Origin: CAVRXT01 sp049644285 | GTDB taxonomy: Bacteria; Acidobacteriota; Terriglobia; Acidiferrales; UBA7541 | Assembly: GCA_049644285.1 (NCBI GenBank) | Contig: JBARRP010000188.1 | Coordinates: 1 to 64,000, forward strand | Length of the DNA: 64,000 nucleotides | Reading direction: 5' to 3' | In this document: positions 33,460 to 42,857 of the stretch, piece by piece | Layout of the letters: every line of letters begins with the position of its first letter | Position numbering within the stretch: the stretch's first letter is position 1 | Notes under the pieces: generated by a model | What the model was told of the DNA's origin: nothing | Database searches by the model: none | Seen by the model: only the letters and a program-made list of their open reading frames with translations | Made by a program: the position numbers and the translations under genes

Positions 33460-33509
33460 AGGAGTGACCGCGTCACCGGCGAGCCATGCTGTTAGACTAT
33501 GAACCGCAC

Positions 33510-35945
33510 ATGAACGCCCCTTACTGCGAAGTCGCGTTGCCGGTGCCGCTGCGCTCGACGTTTACCTACGCGATTCCGGATGCGCTGGCGACAGAGGAGT
33601 TGATCGGCAGGCGCATGGTTGTGCCCTTTCGCAATCGCGCGATGGTGGGCGTGGGCGTTGGTCTCGCCAGCCGAGCGCCGGAAACAGCGCGCGTCAAGCA
33701 AGTCTCGCAGCTCCTCGATCCGTTGCCTGCTTTGCCTCCTCACCTGCTCGAATTGGGCCTGTGGATCAGCCGGTATTACCTCGCGCCCATCGGCGAGACA
33801 TTGCGCTCGATGCTGCCACCCGAAATCGAAGTTCGGCACCAGCGCGAATTCCGCCTGACCGATGCCGGACGCGAGTTTCTCCGCGAGCTTGCCACGCGCA
33901 ACACCCGAGACGAGAAGGAAGCCACCGAGCGAGCAGTGCTTGAATTGCTCGAATGCGAAGACCGGGCGGTCCCGTCAGCGCTTATCCGCAAGATCCCCGG
34001 AGGAGAAGCGGCTGCCGAACGGTTGTTACGCCGCGGGTGCTTGGCCGCGCAAGAAGTGATGCTGCGGCGCAAGACGCGGGCGCAGAAGATCATGGCCTGG
34101 AGTGCCTCAACCGATGAACAATCGGCAAGCGCGGCGGAAGAACGAGTGCGCGAAATCCTGACGACAACGCGCGGCCCCTTGCCCGTCCATCTGCTGGCGA
34201 AAAAAGCGGGCGTCTCCCCGGGAGTGATTCTGCGCCTCGAAAAACAAGGAAAGCTCTCCAGTTGGGAGGAGCCGCTCACGGCTGAAGAAGACCCGTGGGA
34301 CACCGACTTCATACCCCCTTCGAACGTTTTGAACATGGAGCAGGAGAGCGCGCTGAGCGAGATTCGGACTTGGCTCGATTCGCGGGTGTTCACCGTGGGA
34401 TTGCTCCATGGGGTCACGGGGAGCGGCAAGACCGAAGTTTATCTTGCCGCGGTCGGGAGGGCGCTGCAGCGTGGACGGGCTGCGCTGATTTTGGTCCCGG
34501 AAATCGCATTAACGCTGTGGATGGGGCGTCTCGCGCGCGCGCGATTCGGCCCCGGTGTGGCTGTGCTGCACAGCGGGCTGCCGGATGTCGAGCGAGCGCG
34601 CGAATGGTGGCGGGTGCGGCGCGGGGAAGCGCGCATTGTAGTCGGCACCCGCTCGGCCGTCTTCGCCCCGCTCGAGCATTTGGGCCTGATCATCGTGGAT
34701 GAGGAGCAAGAATCGAGCTACAAGCAGGAAGAAACTCCTCGCTACAACGGGCGCGATACCGCGATCATGCGCGCCAAACTCGAGGGCGCGGTCGCGCTGC
34801 TTGGCTCGGCGACCCCTTCGCTCGAAAGCTATCACCACGCCCGGTCGGGCAAATATCGCCTGCTTGAACTTCACACACGTGTCGAAAATCGCCCGCTGGC
34901 TTCGGTCGAAATCGTGGACTTGCGCGAAGATTTCCGGAAGACGCACCGGGCTGCTCCAATATCTGCAACGCTGCGCGCCGCGATCGCCCGGCGGCTGGAA
35001 GAGGGGACCCAGGCGATGGTTTTGATCAATCGCCGGGGATACTCTTGGTTTCTGCTGTGCCGGAGCTGCGGCGCCACGGTGCAATGCCAGAACTGCAGCA
35101 TTTCGCTGACGTATCACCGCAGGCGCGAGCGTCTTGTGTGCCACTATTGCGGTTATTCGATTCGCCCTCCGAAGGAATGCCCGAAGTGCCATGGTGAGTA
35201 TCTCTACTTCGTCGGCGACGGAGCTGAGCGCGTCGAGGAGTATCTCCGCGAACAGTTTGCCTCGGCGCGAATCGCGCGGCTTGACCGCGACACCGTGCGG
35301 ACCAAACGGGAATATCAGCAGGTGCTGGGAGCCTTTGCGAAAGGCGAGCTCGATATCCTGGTGGGCACGCAGATGGTCGCCAAGGGGCACGATTTCGAAC
35401 GGGTGACCCTCGTTGGCGTTGTTTCCGCGGACCTGGCGCTGGGGCGGCCCGATTTCCGCGCTGCGGAGCGGGCTTTCCAATTATTGACGCAGGTGGCTGG
35501 GCGCGCCGGCCGAGGACAACTCGCCGGCCAAGTACTGGTGGAGACTTACTATCCCGAGCACTATGCGATCCAGCTCGCGGCCCAGCAGGATTACGTGTCG
35601 TTCTACGAGAAGGAAGCGCATTTTCGACGCATGATGCATTATCCGCCGTTCACGTTTCTGGCAAACGTGCTCGTGCGCGACAAGAAAATTGAGCACGCGA
35701 TTCGATGGTCACACGCGCTGGCCGGCTTTCTGGCTCCGTTCGAGGCGCAGGGCGTGAAGGTGCTGGGCCCAGCGGCGGCGCCGCTCGCGCGGCTCAAACG
35801 GGAATATCGGTTCCAGTTCATACTGAAGACCCCGCGGCGCGCTCTGCTGACGCAAGCACTCTCCGGGTGCCTTGAATTCTGCGCGGCAAAAGAGATCCCC
35901 GAAAACGCGGTCATTGTAGATGTCGATCCCGTTAGCCTGTCTTGA
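33510..35945 (+). CDS. priA: Primosomal protein N' (replication restart helicase PriA)
   Basis: 3'-to-5' helicase that reloads the replisome at collapsed forks. About 811 residues. The 3'BD N-terminus begins EVALPVPLRSTFTYAIP. Walker A is GVTGSGKTEVYL, with DEEQ in the helicase motif II region (IIVDEEQESSYKQEETPRY). Eight zinc cysteines sit between the helicase lobes (CRSCGATVQCQNCSI, then CHYCGYSIRPPKECPKCHG). GRAGRG completes motif VI. ATG at 33510 matches the usual N-terminus; ATG at 33486 would add 8 residues. Confidence 0.96.
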   Translation: MNAPYCEVALPVPLRSTFTYAIPDALATEELIGRRMVVPFRNRAMVGVGVGLASRAPETARVKQVSQLLDPLPALPPHLLELGLWISRYYLAPIGETLRSMLPPEIEVRHQREFRLTDAGREFLRELATRNTRDEKEATERAVLELLECEDRAVPSALIRKIPGGEAAAERLLRRGCLAAQEVMLRRKTRAQKIMAWSASTDEQSASAAEERVREILTTTRGPLPVHLLAKKAGVSPGVILRLEKQGKLSSWEEPLTAEEDPWDTDFIPPSNVLNMEQESALSEIRTWLDSRVFTVGLLHGVTGSGKTEVYLAAVGRALQRGRAALILVPEIALTLWMGRLARARFGPGVAVLHSGLPDVERAREWWRVRRGEARIVVGTRSAVFAPLEHLGLIIVDEEQESSYKQEETPRYNGRDTAIMRAKLEGAVALLGSATPSLESYHHARSGKYRLLELHTRVENRPLASVEIVDLREDFRKTHRAAPISATLRAAIARRLEEGTQAMVLINRRGYSWFLLCRSCGATVQCQNCSISLTYHRRRERLVCHYCGYSIRPPKECPKCHGEYLYFVGDGAERVEEYLREQFASARIARLDRDTVRTKREYQQVLGAFAKGELDILVGTQMVAKGHDFERVTLVGVVSADLALGRPDFRAAERAFQLLTQVAGRAGRGQLAGQVLVETYYPEHYAIQLAAQQDYVSFYEKEAHFRRMMHYPPFTFLANVLVRDKKIEHAIRWSHALAGFLAPFEAQGVKVLGPAAAPLARLKREYRFQFILKTPRRALLTQALSGCLEFCAAKEIPENAVIVDVDPVSLS

Positions 35946-35991
35946 CGCGCTCATTGAGCAGCCTGCTGAAATTTTGACGCAGAGATTCTTC

Positions 35992-36005
35992 GGCGCCGCG
36001 GCGCC
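35992..36005. repeat. 14-bp perfect palindrome between convergent genes
   Basis: GGCGCCGCGGCGCC in the 131-base gap where priA and the amino-acid permease gene converge. It may help end transcription from both sides, but no T-run follows on either strand. Confidence 0.5.
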
Positions 36006-36076
36006 TCAGAAATGACGCCCTCGCGGAGTTGACCGGCTGTTGGCGGCGGGACGAGCTCGCCGGCAGCTCACGACCT

Positions 36077-37414
36077 CTAGGAGGCAGTTGTTCTTGCTGC
36101 GCGGGCACGCCAGATGAAATATGCCGGCAGGCCCAGGAAGGTGATGCCGAGTCCCTCGGCTGCTCCTGATGGGCCCGCGGCAATTGCGTTCAGCACCAGA
36201 GCCGCCGCGGCTAGCACGAAGAGCGCCGGAGTCCATGGATAGCCGGGGACGCGATAGGGACGCTCCAGGTTGGGCTGCCGACGGCGGTACACGAAGATGC
36301 TGGCACCCGCGAGGCCATAGAAAATCCAACCGGTGAAAATGACGTAGGTCAAGAGCTGCTGAAAGCTTCCCAGGCAGGCGAGGAATGCAGCCCAGACTCC
36401 CGAGGTGAGCACAGCGATCGCGGGGGTGCGGAAACGGGGATGCACTTCCGCGAGCCGGCGGAAGAACAATCCATCGGCGGCCATGGCGTAAAAGACGCGC
36501 GGCGCCGTCAGCTGAATGCTGTTGGCCCCGCCGAAGACTGAAATCAGAATCATCAGCGCCACCAGTTTTGCAGCGGTTGGGCCTAGTACGGCGGACATGG
36601 CGGTCGCGGCGACGGTGTCCGAGCGCGCCGCGGCCTGTGGCCCCAGGGCTACGAGATAGGACAAAACGGCGAGCACATACACGCCGATCAGCGACGCATT
36701 GCCATAGAAGAACGCGCGGGGGAAATCGCGTTGCGGATGCAGAGCCTCACCCGCGCTGTAGGCGATGAACTGCCAGCCTTCGTAAGCCCAGAGCACGGCG
36801 ATCATCGCCACGCCGAAGCCGGAAAAGAGCGAGCCGGTGATGTGCTCTGGCCAGAGTGCCGCGCCCGAACCTTTGAATCCGCGGCCGAGCCACAAGAGCA
36901 CCCCAGTCATCGCCAGAATGAGGGCTATTTTGATGAAGGAGGTCCAATTCTGAACATCAGCGCCTTGCCGCGTGCCGTACATATTCACCGCCGTGACGAG
37001 AGCAATCATCAGGATCGAGGCAATCTTCATCTCCACGGAATTCAGCGGAATGACCTGCGCTAAATAAGTGCTGAACGCCACGGCGAGCGTAGCGATCGAG
37101 CCGGTGGCAATCACAAGAAATAGCGTCCAGCCATAGAGAAATGCAACAAGATTTCCGAAGCAGTCTCGGATGTAGACGTAAAGTCCGCCGGCTTCGGGCT
37201 TCATCGCTGCCAGCTCGCCATAGGTCAACGCTCCAACAAGAGAGAGCAAGCCGCCGGCCACCCAGACGAGAAGCGCAAGACCGGCCGAGCCTCCTACTTG
37301 CCGCTGGACCGCGCCGGGCACAAGAAAAATTCCTGAGCCAATGACACTGCCGATCACGAGGAGGGTGAGGTCGCGAAGACCGAGGACGCGGACGAGTGTT
37401 GGCTTGGTGGCCAT
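36077..37414 (-). CDS. APC-superfamily amino acid permease
   Basis: Inner-membrane amino-acid transporter of 445 residues with about 12 helices. The first helix motif VIGSVIGSGIFLVPGA is the broken substrate-binding helix of APC transporters; GGLYVYIRDCFGNLVAFLYGW follows, typical of the LAT/cationic exchanger-like branch (steT-type). The direction of transport and substrate are not deducible. It stands alone, with a 207-base repeat-rich gap before the M50 protease gene. Confidence 0.88.
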   Translation of the reverse strand: MATKPTLVRVLGLRDLTLLVIGSVIGSGIFLVPGAVQRQVGGSAGLALLVWVAGGLLSLVGALTYGELAAMKPEAGGLYVYIRDCFGNLVAFLYGWTLFLVIATGSIATLAVAFSTYLAQVIPLNSVEMKIASILMIALVTAVNMYGTRQGADVQNWTSFIKIALILAMTGVLLWLGRGFKGSGAALWPEHITGSLFSGFGVAMIAVLWAYEGWQFIAYSAGEALHPQRDFPRAFFYGNASLIGVYVLAVLSYLVALGPQAAARSDTVAATAMSAVLGPTAAKLVALMILISVFGGANSIQLTAPRVFYAMAADGLFFRRLAEVHPRFRTPAIAVLTSGVWAAFLACLGSFQQLLTYVIFTGWIFYGLAGASIFVYRRRQPNLERPYRVPGYPWTPALFVLAAAALVLNAIAAGPSGAAEGLGITFLGLPAYFIWRARAARTTAS

Positions 37415-37535
37415 TGATCGGATCGAATGAAAAAGGGTGGTTCTTGACCGCGCGCATCATACCTGTTCCTGTGCGAAGGTCACAGCTACGGGGCGTTCTT
37501 AAGGGGGTCAAGCGGGTAGTTCAATTCATTCCGAA

Positions 37536-37618
37536 AGGCCTCGGGTCTGGAGAGCGGAGCTACAAATTCCAGGGCAAGACGGCTCATGCAGCTGTAGCTC
37601 ACCTCTTCAGAGGCGAGG
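37536..37618. repeat. Dispersed hairpin repeats, one degenerate forward and one reversed copy
   Basis: At 37536-37566 CTCGGGTCTGGAGAGCGGAG then CTACAAA is a degenerate forward unit. At 37592-37618 the reverse complement of a CTCGCCTCTGAAGAGGTGAG unit followed by CTAC appears. They match the units at 9713 and 13976 and occupy most of the gap between two minus-strand genes. Confidence 0.55.
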
Positions 37619-37621
37619 CTT

Positions 37622-38602
37622 TTACGGGTTATTTGTGGGCCAAGGCGTGAAGCTGAGGACGAAAATCAGCAGGGCGGCAACAGCCCAGAGGCGGCGCGTC
37701 GTGTCGAGGCGTTCCCACGGATCGAGGAGAGGCGGATGCCGGAAACGCAGCGACAGAGCGCAAAGAAGGACTCCCCAGAATATCCATCCGTGCCAGAAAA
37801 AAATCCCGAATGGAACCAGCGCCAAAGCGACGGCGAGAGAAATCCGCCGATGCTGCTTGCTCGCCAGGCTGTAGACGATGTGGCCGCCGTCGAGCTGCCA
37901 TGCCGGCAGCAAGTTCAGCGCCGTCGCGAACAGTCCAACCCATGCGGCGCGACCCACCGGATGAAGCAGAAGATTCTCCGGCCTGACATGAGGATGAAAG
38001 AGCGCGATGAACAGATGGATCAGCGGCGGATTGCCAAAGATGATCGCCGCATTGTCCTGTGCTCCGGGAACGATCTTGGAATGGAGAACCGCGAGCGCGA
38101 GGGCCGGTACGGCAAACATAAACCCTACAACCGGGCCTGCGAGGCCGACGTCGAACAAGGCCCGCCGAGTCGTGATGGGAGAGCGGATGCGGATGAAGGC
38201 GCCGAAGGTGCCGAAGAGCGTCGGAGCAGGAATGAAGTAGGGATAACTCACGTCAATGCCATAGAGCTTGCACGCGAAATAATGTCCCAACTCGTGCGCC
38301 AGCAGGATGACCATCAGGGTGAACGAAAACGGGATGCCGAGCACGAGCAGGCTGGGACGCTCGAAGGGAAGAATCATCGTGACGAAGGGGTTTGCGTCCG
38401 AGGAGAACGGCTCTTCGTTGTTCGCGTAGGCGCGCGAGAATTCGGCTCCTACTGCGAGCGTGGAGAGAACGGTCAGCAGAAACAGAATCAGCGGGAGGGT
38501 CACCGGGCGGCGGTGCGGCTGAGGCGGAGCCTCCACCAAGGGAGGGAAATGCATCTCGACAAAATCAACAGGCGCGCCACCGTGACCGTTACCGCTGCTC
38601 AT
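37622..38602 (-). CDS. Site-2 protease family (M50) membrane metalloprotease
   Basis: 326 residues with a cytoplasmic or periplasmic N-terminal 35 residues and six or more helices. The zinc motif HELGH is at 103-107 in a helix, and LNLLPAWQLDGGH gives the second metal-binding site (LDG in place of NPDG). GTFGAFIRIRSPI is conserved in the S2P group. Members cleave transmembrane substrates such as anti-sigma factors; the substrate here is unknown and no anti-sigma factor is adjacent. Confidence 0.9.
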   Translation of the reverse strand: MSSGNGHGGAPVDFVEMHFPPLVEAPPQPHRRPVTLPLILFLLTVLSTLAVGAEFSRAYANNEEPFSSDANPFVTMILPFERPSLLVLGIPFSFTLMVILLAHELGHYFACKLYGIDVSYPYFIPAPTLFGTFGAFIRIRSPITTRRALFDVGLAGPVVGFMFAVPALALAVLHSKIVPGAQDNAAIIFGNPPLIHLFIALFHPHVRPENLLLHPVGRAAWVGLFATALNLLPAWQLDGGHIVYSLASKQHRRISLAVALALVPFGIFFWHGWIFWGVLLCALSLRFRHPPLLDPWERLDTTRRLWAVAALLIFVLSFTPWPTNNP

Positions 38603-38734
38603 GAAGATTGGATGTGCTGACGAAGCGACAGGACGCCTCGTAACGATTCCTCGCGGCGCGCCGCCGGCGTTCTGTCCGCAGCAGGCTGTTGAAGCCGACA
38701 GATCGACCGGGCGGGCTGCGGGATCGAAAAGCGG

Positions 38735-39001
38735 CTACAGCGCTTGAAGTTCCTTGCCCGGCTTGAAGCGGACGGCCTTGCCCGGTGGGATACTCACCTG
38801 CTGGCCGGTGCGGGGATTGCGGCCGATCCCGGTCTTGCGAGGTTTGACGTTGAAGACGCCAAAGCGCCGCAGCTCAATCCTTTGGCCGCGCCCCAAAGCG
38901 TTCTTCATGGCTTCGAAGACCGTTTCCACTGCTTGCTCGGCCCTCGTCCGCGTAATGTTAGTCTTTTGGACGACGGCATTCACGATGTCTAGTTTGATCA
39001 C
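38735..39001 (-). CDS. hup: HU/IHF-family DNA-binding protein
   Basis: 88-residue histone-like nucleoid protein. The pattern IELRRFGVFNVKPRKTGIGRNPRTGQQVSIPPGKAVRFKPGKEL contains the DNA-bending arm (GRNPRTGQ) and the HU signature. GTG at 39001 is preferred (GGGAGG 5 bases before it) over the upstream in-frame start. It has a near-consensus promoter (39031-39059). HU and IHF cannot be separated by eye. Confidence 0.94.
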   Translation of the reverse strand: MIKLDIVNAVVQKTNITRTRAEQAVETVFEAMKNALGRGQRIELRRFGVFNVKPRKTGIGRNPRTGQQVSIPPGKAVRFKPGKELQAL

Positions 39002-39030
39002 TCGCGCCTCCCGCACAGGAACGGAAGCCT

Positions 39031-39059
39031 ATGCTAGACAGTGGGTTGCAGGTTGTCAA
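39031..39059 (-). promoter_or_regulatory. Strong promoter of the HU gene
   Basis: On the minus strand TTGACA (39059-39054), a 17-base spacer and TAGCAT (39036-39031). The expected leader to the GTG is about 23 bases. The dcd gene starts divergently from the same 129-base gap. Confidence 0.7.
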
Positions 39060-39130
39060 GCATCGCGCGGTGTAATAACATGCGCAGCCTTTTAGATCTC
39101 GCGGCTGCGGGCGCGCCTTGGGAGGCTCGT

Positions 39131-39685
39131 ATGACGGTGAAGTCAGATAGTTGGATCCGCCGCATGGCTGTCGAACACAAAATGATCGAGCCGTTTGCTG
39201 ATCGCCAAGTGCGCGATGGCGTTATCAGTTACGGAGTGTCCTCGTACGGCTACGATATGCGCGTCGCGGATGAGTTTCGCATTTTCACCAATGTGAATTC
39301 CTCGATCGTGGATCCAAAACACTTCGATGCGAAATCGTTTGTCGAATTCCAGGGGCCCATCTGCATCGTTCCTCCCAACTCATTCGCATTGGGAAGGTCG
39401 GTGGAATACTTCCGCATTCCGCGGAGCATCTTGACCATTTGTGTGGGGAAATCGACCTACGCGCGGTGTGGAATCATCGTAAACGTGACGCCGTTTGAGC
39501 CCGAATGGGAAGGGTACGTCACGCTCGAAATCAGTAACACCACGCCACTGCCTGCCAAGATTTACGCGAATGAGGGACTCTGCCAGGTGATTTTCTTCGA
39601 GTCCGACGAAGTCTGCGAAATTTCCTACAAAGACAAGAAAGGCAAATACCAGGCTCAGCAGGGCATCGTTCTGCCGCGGCTGTAG
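39131..39685 (+). CDS. dcd: dCTP deaminase
   Basis: Deaminates dCTP to dUTP for thymidylate synthesis, 184 residues. Blocks SYGVSSYGYDMRV, LGRSVEYFRIPR, GKSTYARCGIIVNVTPFEPEWEGYVTLEISN and KIYANEGLCQVIFF are all typical; the Glu in TLEISN is the catalytic residue of the family. ATG at 39131 follows GGAGG by 5 bases. Some relatives also hydrolyse dUTP (DCD-DUT); that cannot be judged by eye. With cdd, deoA and the UDG in the same window, several uracil/cytosine nucleotide functions are near each other. Confidence 0.95.
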   Translation: MTVKSDSWIRRMAVEHKMIEPFADRQVRDGVISYGVSSYGYDMRVADEFRIFTNVNSSIVDPKHFDAKSFVEFQGPICIVPPNSFALGRSVEYFRIPRSILTICVGKSTYARCGIIVNVTPFEPEWEGYVTLEISNTTPLPAKIYANEGLCQVIFFESDEVCEISYKDKKGKYQAQQGIVLPRL

Positions 39686-39778
39686 CACAGGCTCCTTAGG
39701 CCGTCGCAGGCCAGTCTGGTCCTGAGTGCGCAGTTTTCTTGCCCGGCTGGTTGCGCCGGCGATCCCGGCACGTCGCCG

Positions 39779-40378
39779 TCATTGCAAGAGTGACGATGGA
39801 TGGCCCCAGCGGTCGTTGAAGATGAACGACGCCAGCGGCTTGCGACTTCTCGGAGCGAGTTCGCGTTCGCGATATGGCTCCGACAGTTTTTCGGGATCAC
39901 CCGGATATCCAAGAGCAATGCCAGCAACCGGATCGTAGCCTTCCGGAATGCCTAAAACTTCGCGCGCCTTTTCCACATGGATCCCGCCCATCTGGTGGAC
40001 GAAGAGACCTCTCGCCGTCGCTTCGAGAGTCAAGTTCGCCGCCGCTTGGCCGACATCGTGATAGGCGAGGCGGTTTGGCTTGCCATTGTCGAATTTGAGT
40101 TTCGCGACCGAGATCATCAGTACGGGCGCGTTCTTTGCCCACGCGATGTTCCCGTCGACCAGACAACTCAGCACCCGGTCGAATTCTTCACGGTCATCAC
40201 GGGTCGCAACGATGAAGTACCAGGGCTGCTCGTTATTCGAGGAGGGTGCCCAGCGCGCTGCCTCAAAGAGGCTGCGCAAGACTCCCGGCTCCACGGGACG
40301 ATCGGCAAATGCCCGTGGACTCCAGCGGCTACGGAGCAATTCGTGAATGGGATGCTGCACGTCAGCAGGTTTTTCCAT
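39779..40378 (-). CDS. Nitroreductase-family flavoprotein
   Basis: 199 residues. RSRWSPRAFADRPV at the start and WAPSSNNEQPWYFIV (FMN binding), together with GGIHVEKAREVLGIPEG and ALGYPG, mark the NfsB/NfnB-like family. Reduces nitroaromatics, quinones or similar with NAD(P)H using FMN. ATG at 40378 has GGAGG 10 bases upstream and removes about 59 spurious N-terminal residues. It lies 211 bases downstream of a pirin gene and a MarR gene, and probably shares their control. Confidence 0.9.
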   Translation of the reverse strand: MEKPADVQHPIHELLRSRWSPRAFADRPVEPGVLRSLFEAARWAPSSNNEQPWYFIVATRDDREEFDRVLSCLVDGNIAWAKNAPVLMISVAKLKFDNGKPNRLAYHDVGQAAANLTLEATARGLFVHQMGGIHVEKAREVLGIPEGYDPVAGIALGYPGDPEKLSEPYRERELAPRSRKPLASFIFNDRWGHPSSLLQ

Positions 40379-40589
40379 GAGTTCATTGCCTCCAGAATTT
40401 TCGAAATCCGACTCTCTTGCCACTTGGTTGCACGCCCAGCTATCACGCCGCCTTCGAATCGCGTCTTCTATTCGCGCGTTCAGAAGCCTCGCATGACCTC
40501 GGCCTCGAGCGGTCACCATGTGGGCCGCGCTCGACGACATCGACTTGGTGCGCAATCGAAATATCTTTGCTCCGGCCCGGAATCAATTT

Positions 40590-41279
40590 TCACGGCAAGT
40601 CGAACAACAGCACTTCCGAATCTTTCTTGGCCCGGCAGGTCACTTGTTTCTCCGCCGTGATCGCCGCGCCGTCTCCAGCCTTCAATTGAAGCCCGTTCAG
40701 ATCGATGGATCCCCGGGCCACCTGCAGCCACGCACGGCGATTCGCCTTCAAGGAATGAGACGCTTCCTCTCCGGCGGCGAGGCGCGCGGCGTAAAGATCG
40801 GCGTCCTGGTGAATCGTGATCACGCCTTCCTTTCCGGCGAGCAGATGGAAACCGCCTTCAAGCTCCGCGTCCGGGAATGTGTGCTGCTCATAGTTGGGCT
40901 TCAGGCCTTTTTTGTCTGGCTCGATCCAGATCTGCAGCAAGTGCACCGGCGACTGCCGTGAAGGATTAAACTCGCTGTGCATGACTCCGGTGCCGGCCGT
41001 CATGTGTTGCAGATCACCCGGCCGGACCACCGCACCCGAGCCCATATTGTCGCGATGCTCGAGCGAGCCTTCCAGAACATACGTCAAGATCTCCATGTCA
41101 CGGTGGGGATGCATCCCGAAGCCCTTCCCGGGCGCGACGACGTCTTCGTTGATGACCCGCAAAGGGCCGAATCCCATGTATTCGGGATCGTAGTATCGGT
41201 CGAACGAGAATGTATGGTGAGTGTCGAGCCAGCCCATTTGCACGTGGCCTCGCTCTTCACTTGGTCGAATCTGAATCAC
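40590..41279 (-). CDS. Pirin-family protein
   Basis: 229 residues of bicupin fold. HPHRDMEILTYV carries the metal-binding His pair, and SGAVVRPGDLQHMTAGTGVMHSEFN is the family core. Bacterial pirins (YhhW-like) include quercetin-2,3-dioxygenases and redox regulators; the function here is unknown. GTG at 41279 has AGGAGG 5 bases upstream; the longer ORF start would overlap marR by 60 bases. The marR-pirin-nitroreductase order suggests an oxidative or aromatic-electrophile response. Confidence 0.9.
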   Translation of the reverse strand: MIQIRPSEERGHVQMGWLDTHHTFSFDRYYDPEYMGFGPLRVINEDVVAPGKGFGMHPHRDMEILTYVLEGSLEHRDNMGSGAVVRPGDLQHMTAGTGVMHSEFNPSRQSPVHLLQIWIEPDKKGLKPNYEQHTFPDAELEGGFHLLAGKEGVITIHQDADLYAARLAAGEEASHSLKANRRAWLQVARGSIDLNGLQLKAGDGAAITAEKQVTCRAKKDSEVLLFDLP

Positions 41280-41307
41280 TTTGGCCTCCTGGTAGCTTTC
41301 GATCCTT

Positions 41308-41757
41308 TCACTGGCCGCCCTTTCCCAGCGTGCGGCAAAGGCGGCGAAGATCTTCCTGCTCTCCGGCATTCAACCGGCTGAACTCCGAAACGACGAAAGC
41401 GACGTGCTCCGGAAAGATTCTCTGCACGAACCCGCGCCCCCGCGCCGTCAGGCTTACGCGAACCATCCGCCGGTCGTCTGTCTGCCGCTCGCGCCGAACC
41501 CAGCCTTTCTTCTCGAGGTTGTCCACAACCAGGGTGATATTGCCTCTGCTGTTCAGCAGTTTCTGTCCTAGTTCGCGCTGGAACAGGGGCCCCAGGTGGA
41601 GCAGGGCTTCGAGGACCCCGAACTGGCCCAAGGTCACACCGAAGGATTCGAGCTGAGCGGTGGCGCGAGCCGCGATCGTGTCCCTGGCCCGCATCAGCAG
41701 GATGTAGGCGTTAAGAGCTCGGACTTCCTCGGGTCTCCCTTGATAGTGGGTCGACAT
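41308..41757 (-). CDS. MarR-family transcriptional regulator
   Basis: 149 residues with the winged-helix core: FGVLEALLHLGPLFQRELGQKLLNSRGNITLVVDNLEKKGWVRRERQTDDRRMVRVSLTARGR. The DDRR and LT motifs are the wing and dimer features of the family. No cysteine pair that would suggest an OhrR-type switch. A palindrome overlaps the start of its own transcript, so autorepression is expected. Ligand unknown. It is the first gene of the minus-strand pirin/nitroreductase set. Confidence 0.92.
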   Translation of the reverse strand: MSTHYQGRPEEVRALNAYILLMRARDTIAARATAQLESFGVTLGQFGVLEALLHLGPLFQRELGQKLLNSRGNITLVVDNLEKKGWVRRERQTDDRRMVRVSLTARGRGFVQRIFPEHVAFVVSEFSRLNAGEQEDLRRLCRTLGKGGQ

Positions 41758-41764
41758 AACAGTT

Positions 41765-41810
41765 CAAATTAAAACAATTTGATATTAAACTAAATGAGCG
41801 CCTCTGTCAA
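41765..41810 (-). promoter_or_regulatory. marR promoter with operator palindrome
   Basis: On the minus strand TTGACA (41810-41805), a 17-base spacer and TAATAT (41787-41782) form a near-consensus promoter. Immediately downstream lies the perfect inverted repeat CAAATT-N5-AATTTG (41765-41781), covering the predicted start of transcription. Its position suits a MarR operator for repression by occlusion. Confidence 0.7.
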
Positions 41811-41901
41811 GTCGATTCGCTCCGGGCTCGAAAACGGCACAGAGCAATGTCAGGGCAACCTTCGGGCTGGTGCAACCTATTGAGGCGTTTGGGGTTGCGC
41901 C

Positions 41902-42621
41902 TCAGGGTTTCTGCGTGGGCCGCAGCAGGACCTCACTGATAAAGCTCTGGGGCGACTCCTTCAAGATCATCCCCACGGCATGCGCTACATCATCCGGCTG
42001 CAGCATTTTCGAGGTTTTTTTCCCCGCGTGCGGAGAAAACTCGGTGGCTACAGTTCCCGGGCAGACAGCGGCGACGCGAATGCCGTAGCCGCGCAGATCT
42101 TCGGCCATGCAATAGGTGAGGCCAAGCAGGCCCCATTTGGAGGCGCAGTAAACGCCGCCCGTCGCGAACGAATTCTTGCCGGCCAGCGAGGCAATGTTGA
42201 TGATGTGGCCCCGCCGTCGGCGTATCATTTCAGGGGCTACCCCTTTGCTGAGCAGGAATACTGCTTTCAGGTTGGTGTCTAAGACAGTATCCCAGTCTGT
42301 CTCGCCAATCTCGTGAAAGGGTGCGAATTTGCCGACGCCGGCGTTGTTCACGAGAATCTCGATTTCGCCGAGTGATTGATGAGTCTTCGCAACCAGAGCC
42401 GAAATTTCATCGCTCCGAGTGAGATCTGCGGGTATGGCGATTGCTTCAATGCCATCGTTGCAGAGCTGGCTAGCCGCTCTAGAAAGAGCTTCTGGATTGC
42501 GGGCGCAAAGGCTGAGCCGCGCTCCCATCTTCCCCAGTCGCCGAGCGACTGCGAGGCCGATACCGCGGCTGGCGCCGGTGATGAGTGTTGTTTTTCCCGT
42601 GAGAAGTTTTTCGTTACCCAT
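41902..42621 (-). CDS. Short-chain dehydrogenase/reductase
   Basis: 239 residues, classical SDR fold. TGASRGIG (NADP(H) binding), NNAGVG and the Ser/Tyr/Lys triad S-...-YCASK are present. 3-oxoacyl-ACP reductase (FabG)-like SDRs look like this, but substrate range is broad, so the name is left general. It lies alone, with a 236-base gap upstream to the exported TPR gene. Confidence 0.88.
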   Translation of the reverse strand: MGNEKLLTGKTTLITGASRGIGLAVARRLGKMGARLSLCARNPEALSRAASQLCNDGIEAIAIPADLTRSDEISALVAKTHQSLGEIEILVNNAGVGKFAPFHEIGETDWDTVLDTNLKAVFLLSKGVAPEMIRRRRGHIINIASLAGKNSFATGGVYCASKWGLLGLTYCMAEDLRGYGIRVAAVCPGTVATEFSPHAGKKTSKMLQPDDVAHAVGMILKESPQSFISEVLLRPTQKP

Positions 42622-42736
42622 GAAGGGTTGGATGCAGGCGACCTTCCCCCGCGATTCACCATCTTATCATTAGAGCTTGGGTGTTACGGGAGGCGGTACC
42701 CCGGTGCGTGAGACAACGACTGAGAAAGAAAGACCC

Positions 42737-42765
42737 TTGCGCCATTGAGACGGCTTTCCTATAAT
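42737..42765 (+). promoter_or_regulatory. Promoter of the TPR protein gene
   Basis: TTGCGC (42737-42742), a 17-base spacer and a perfect TATAAT (42760-42765). The transcript would carry a leader of about 85 bases before the GTG at 42858. Confidence 0.55.
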
Positions 42766-42857
42766 CCCGACGTTTTCGTTAATTCCTTTTTCCGCAGGCG
42801 TTCAGGTCCTGTGTTCGAACGCATGCTCATGACCAATCTGGCCGAGGAGGCAGCGAA

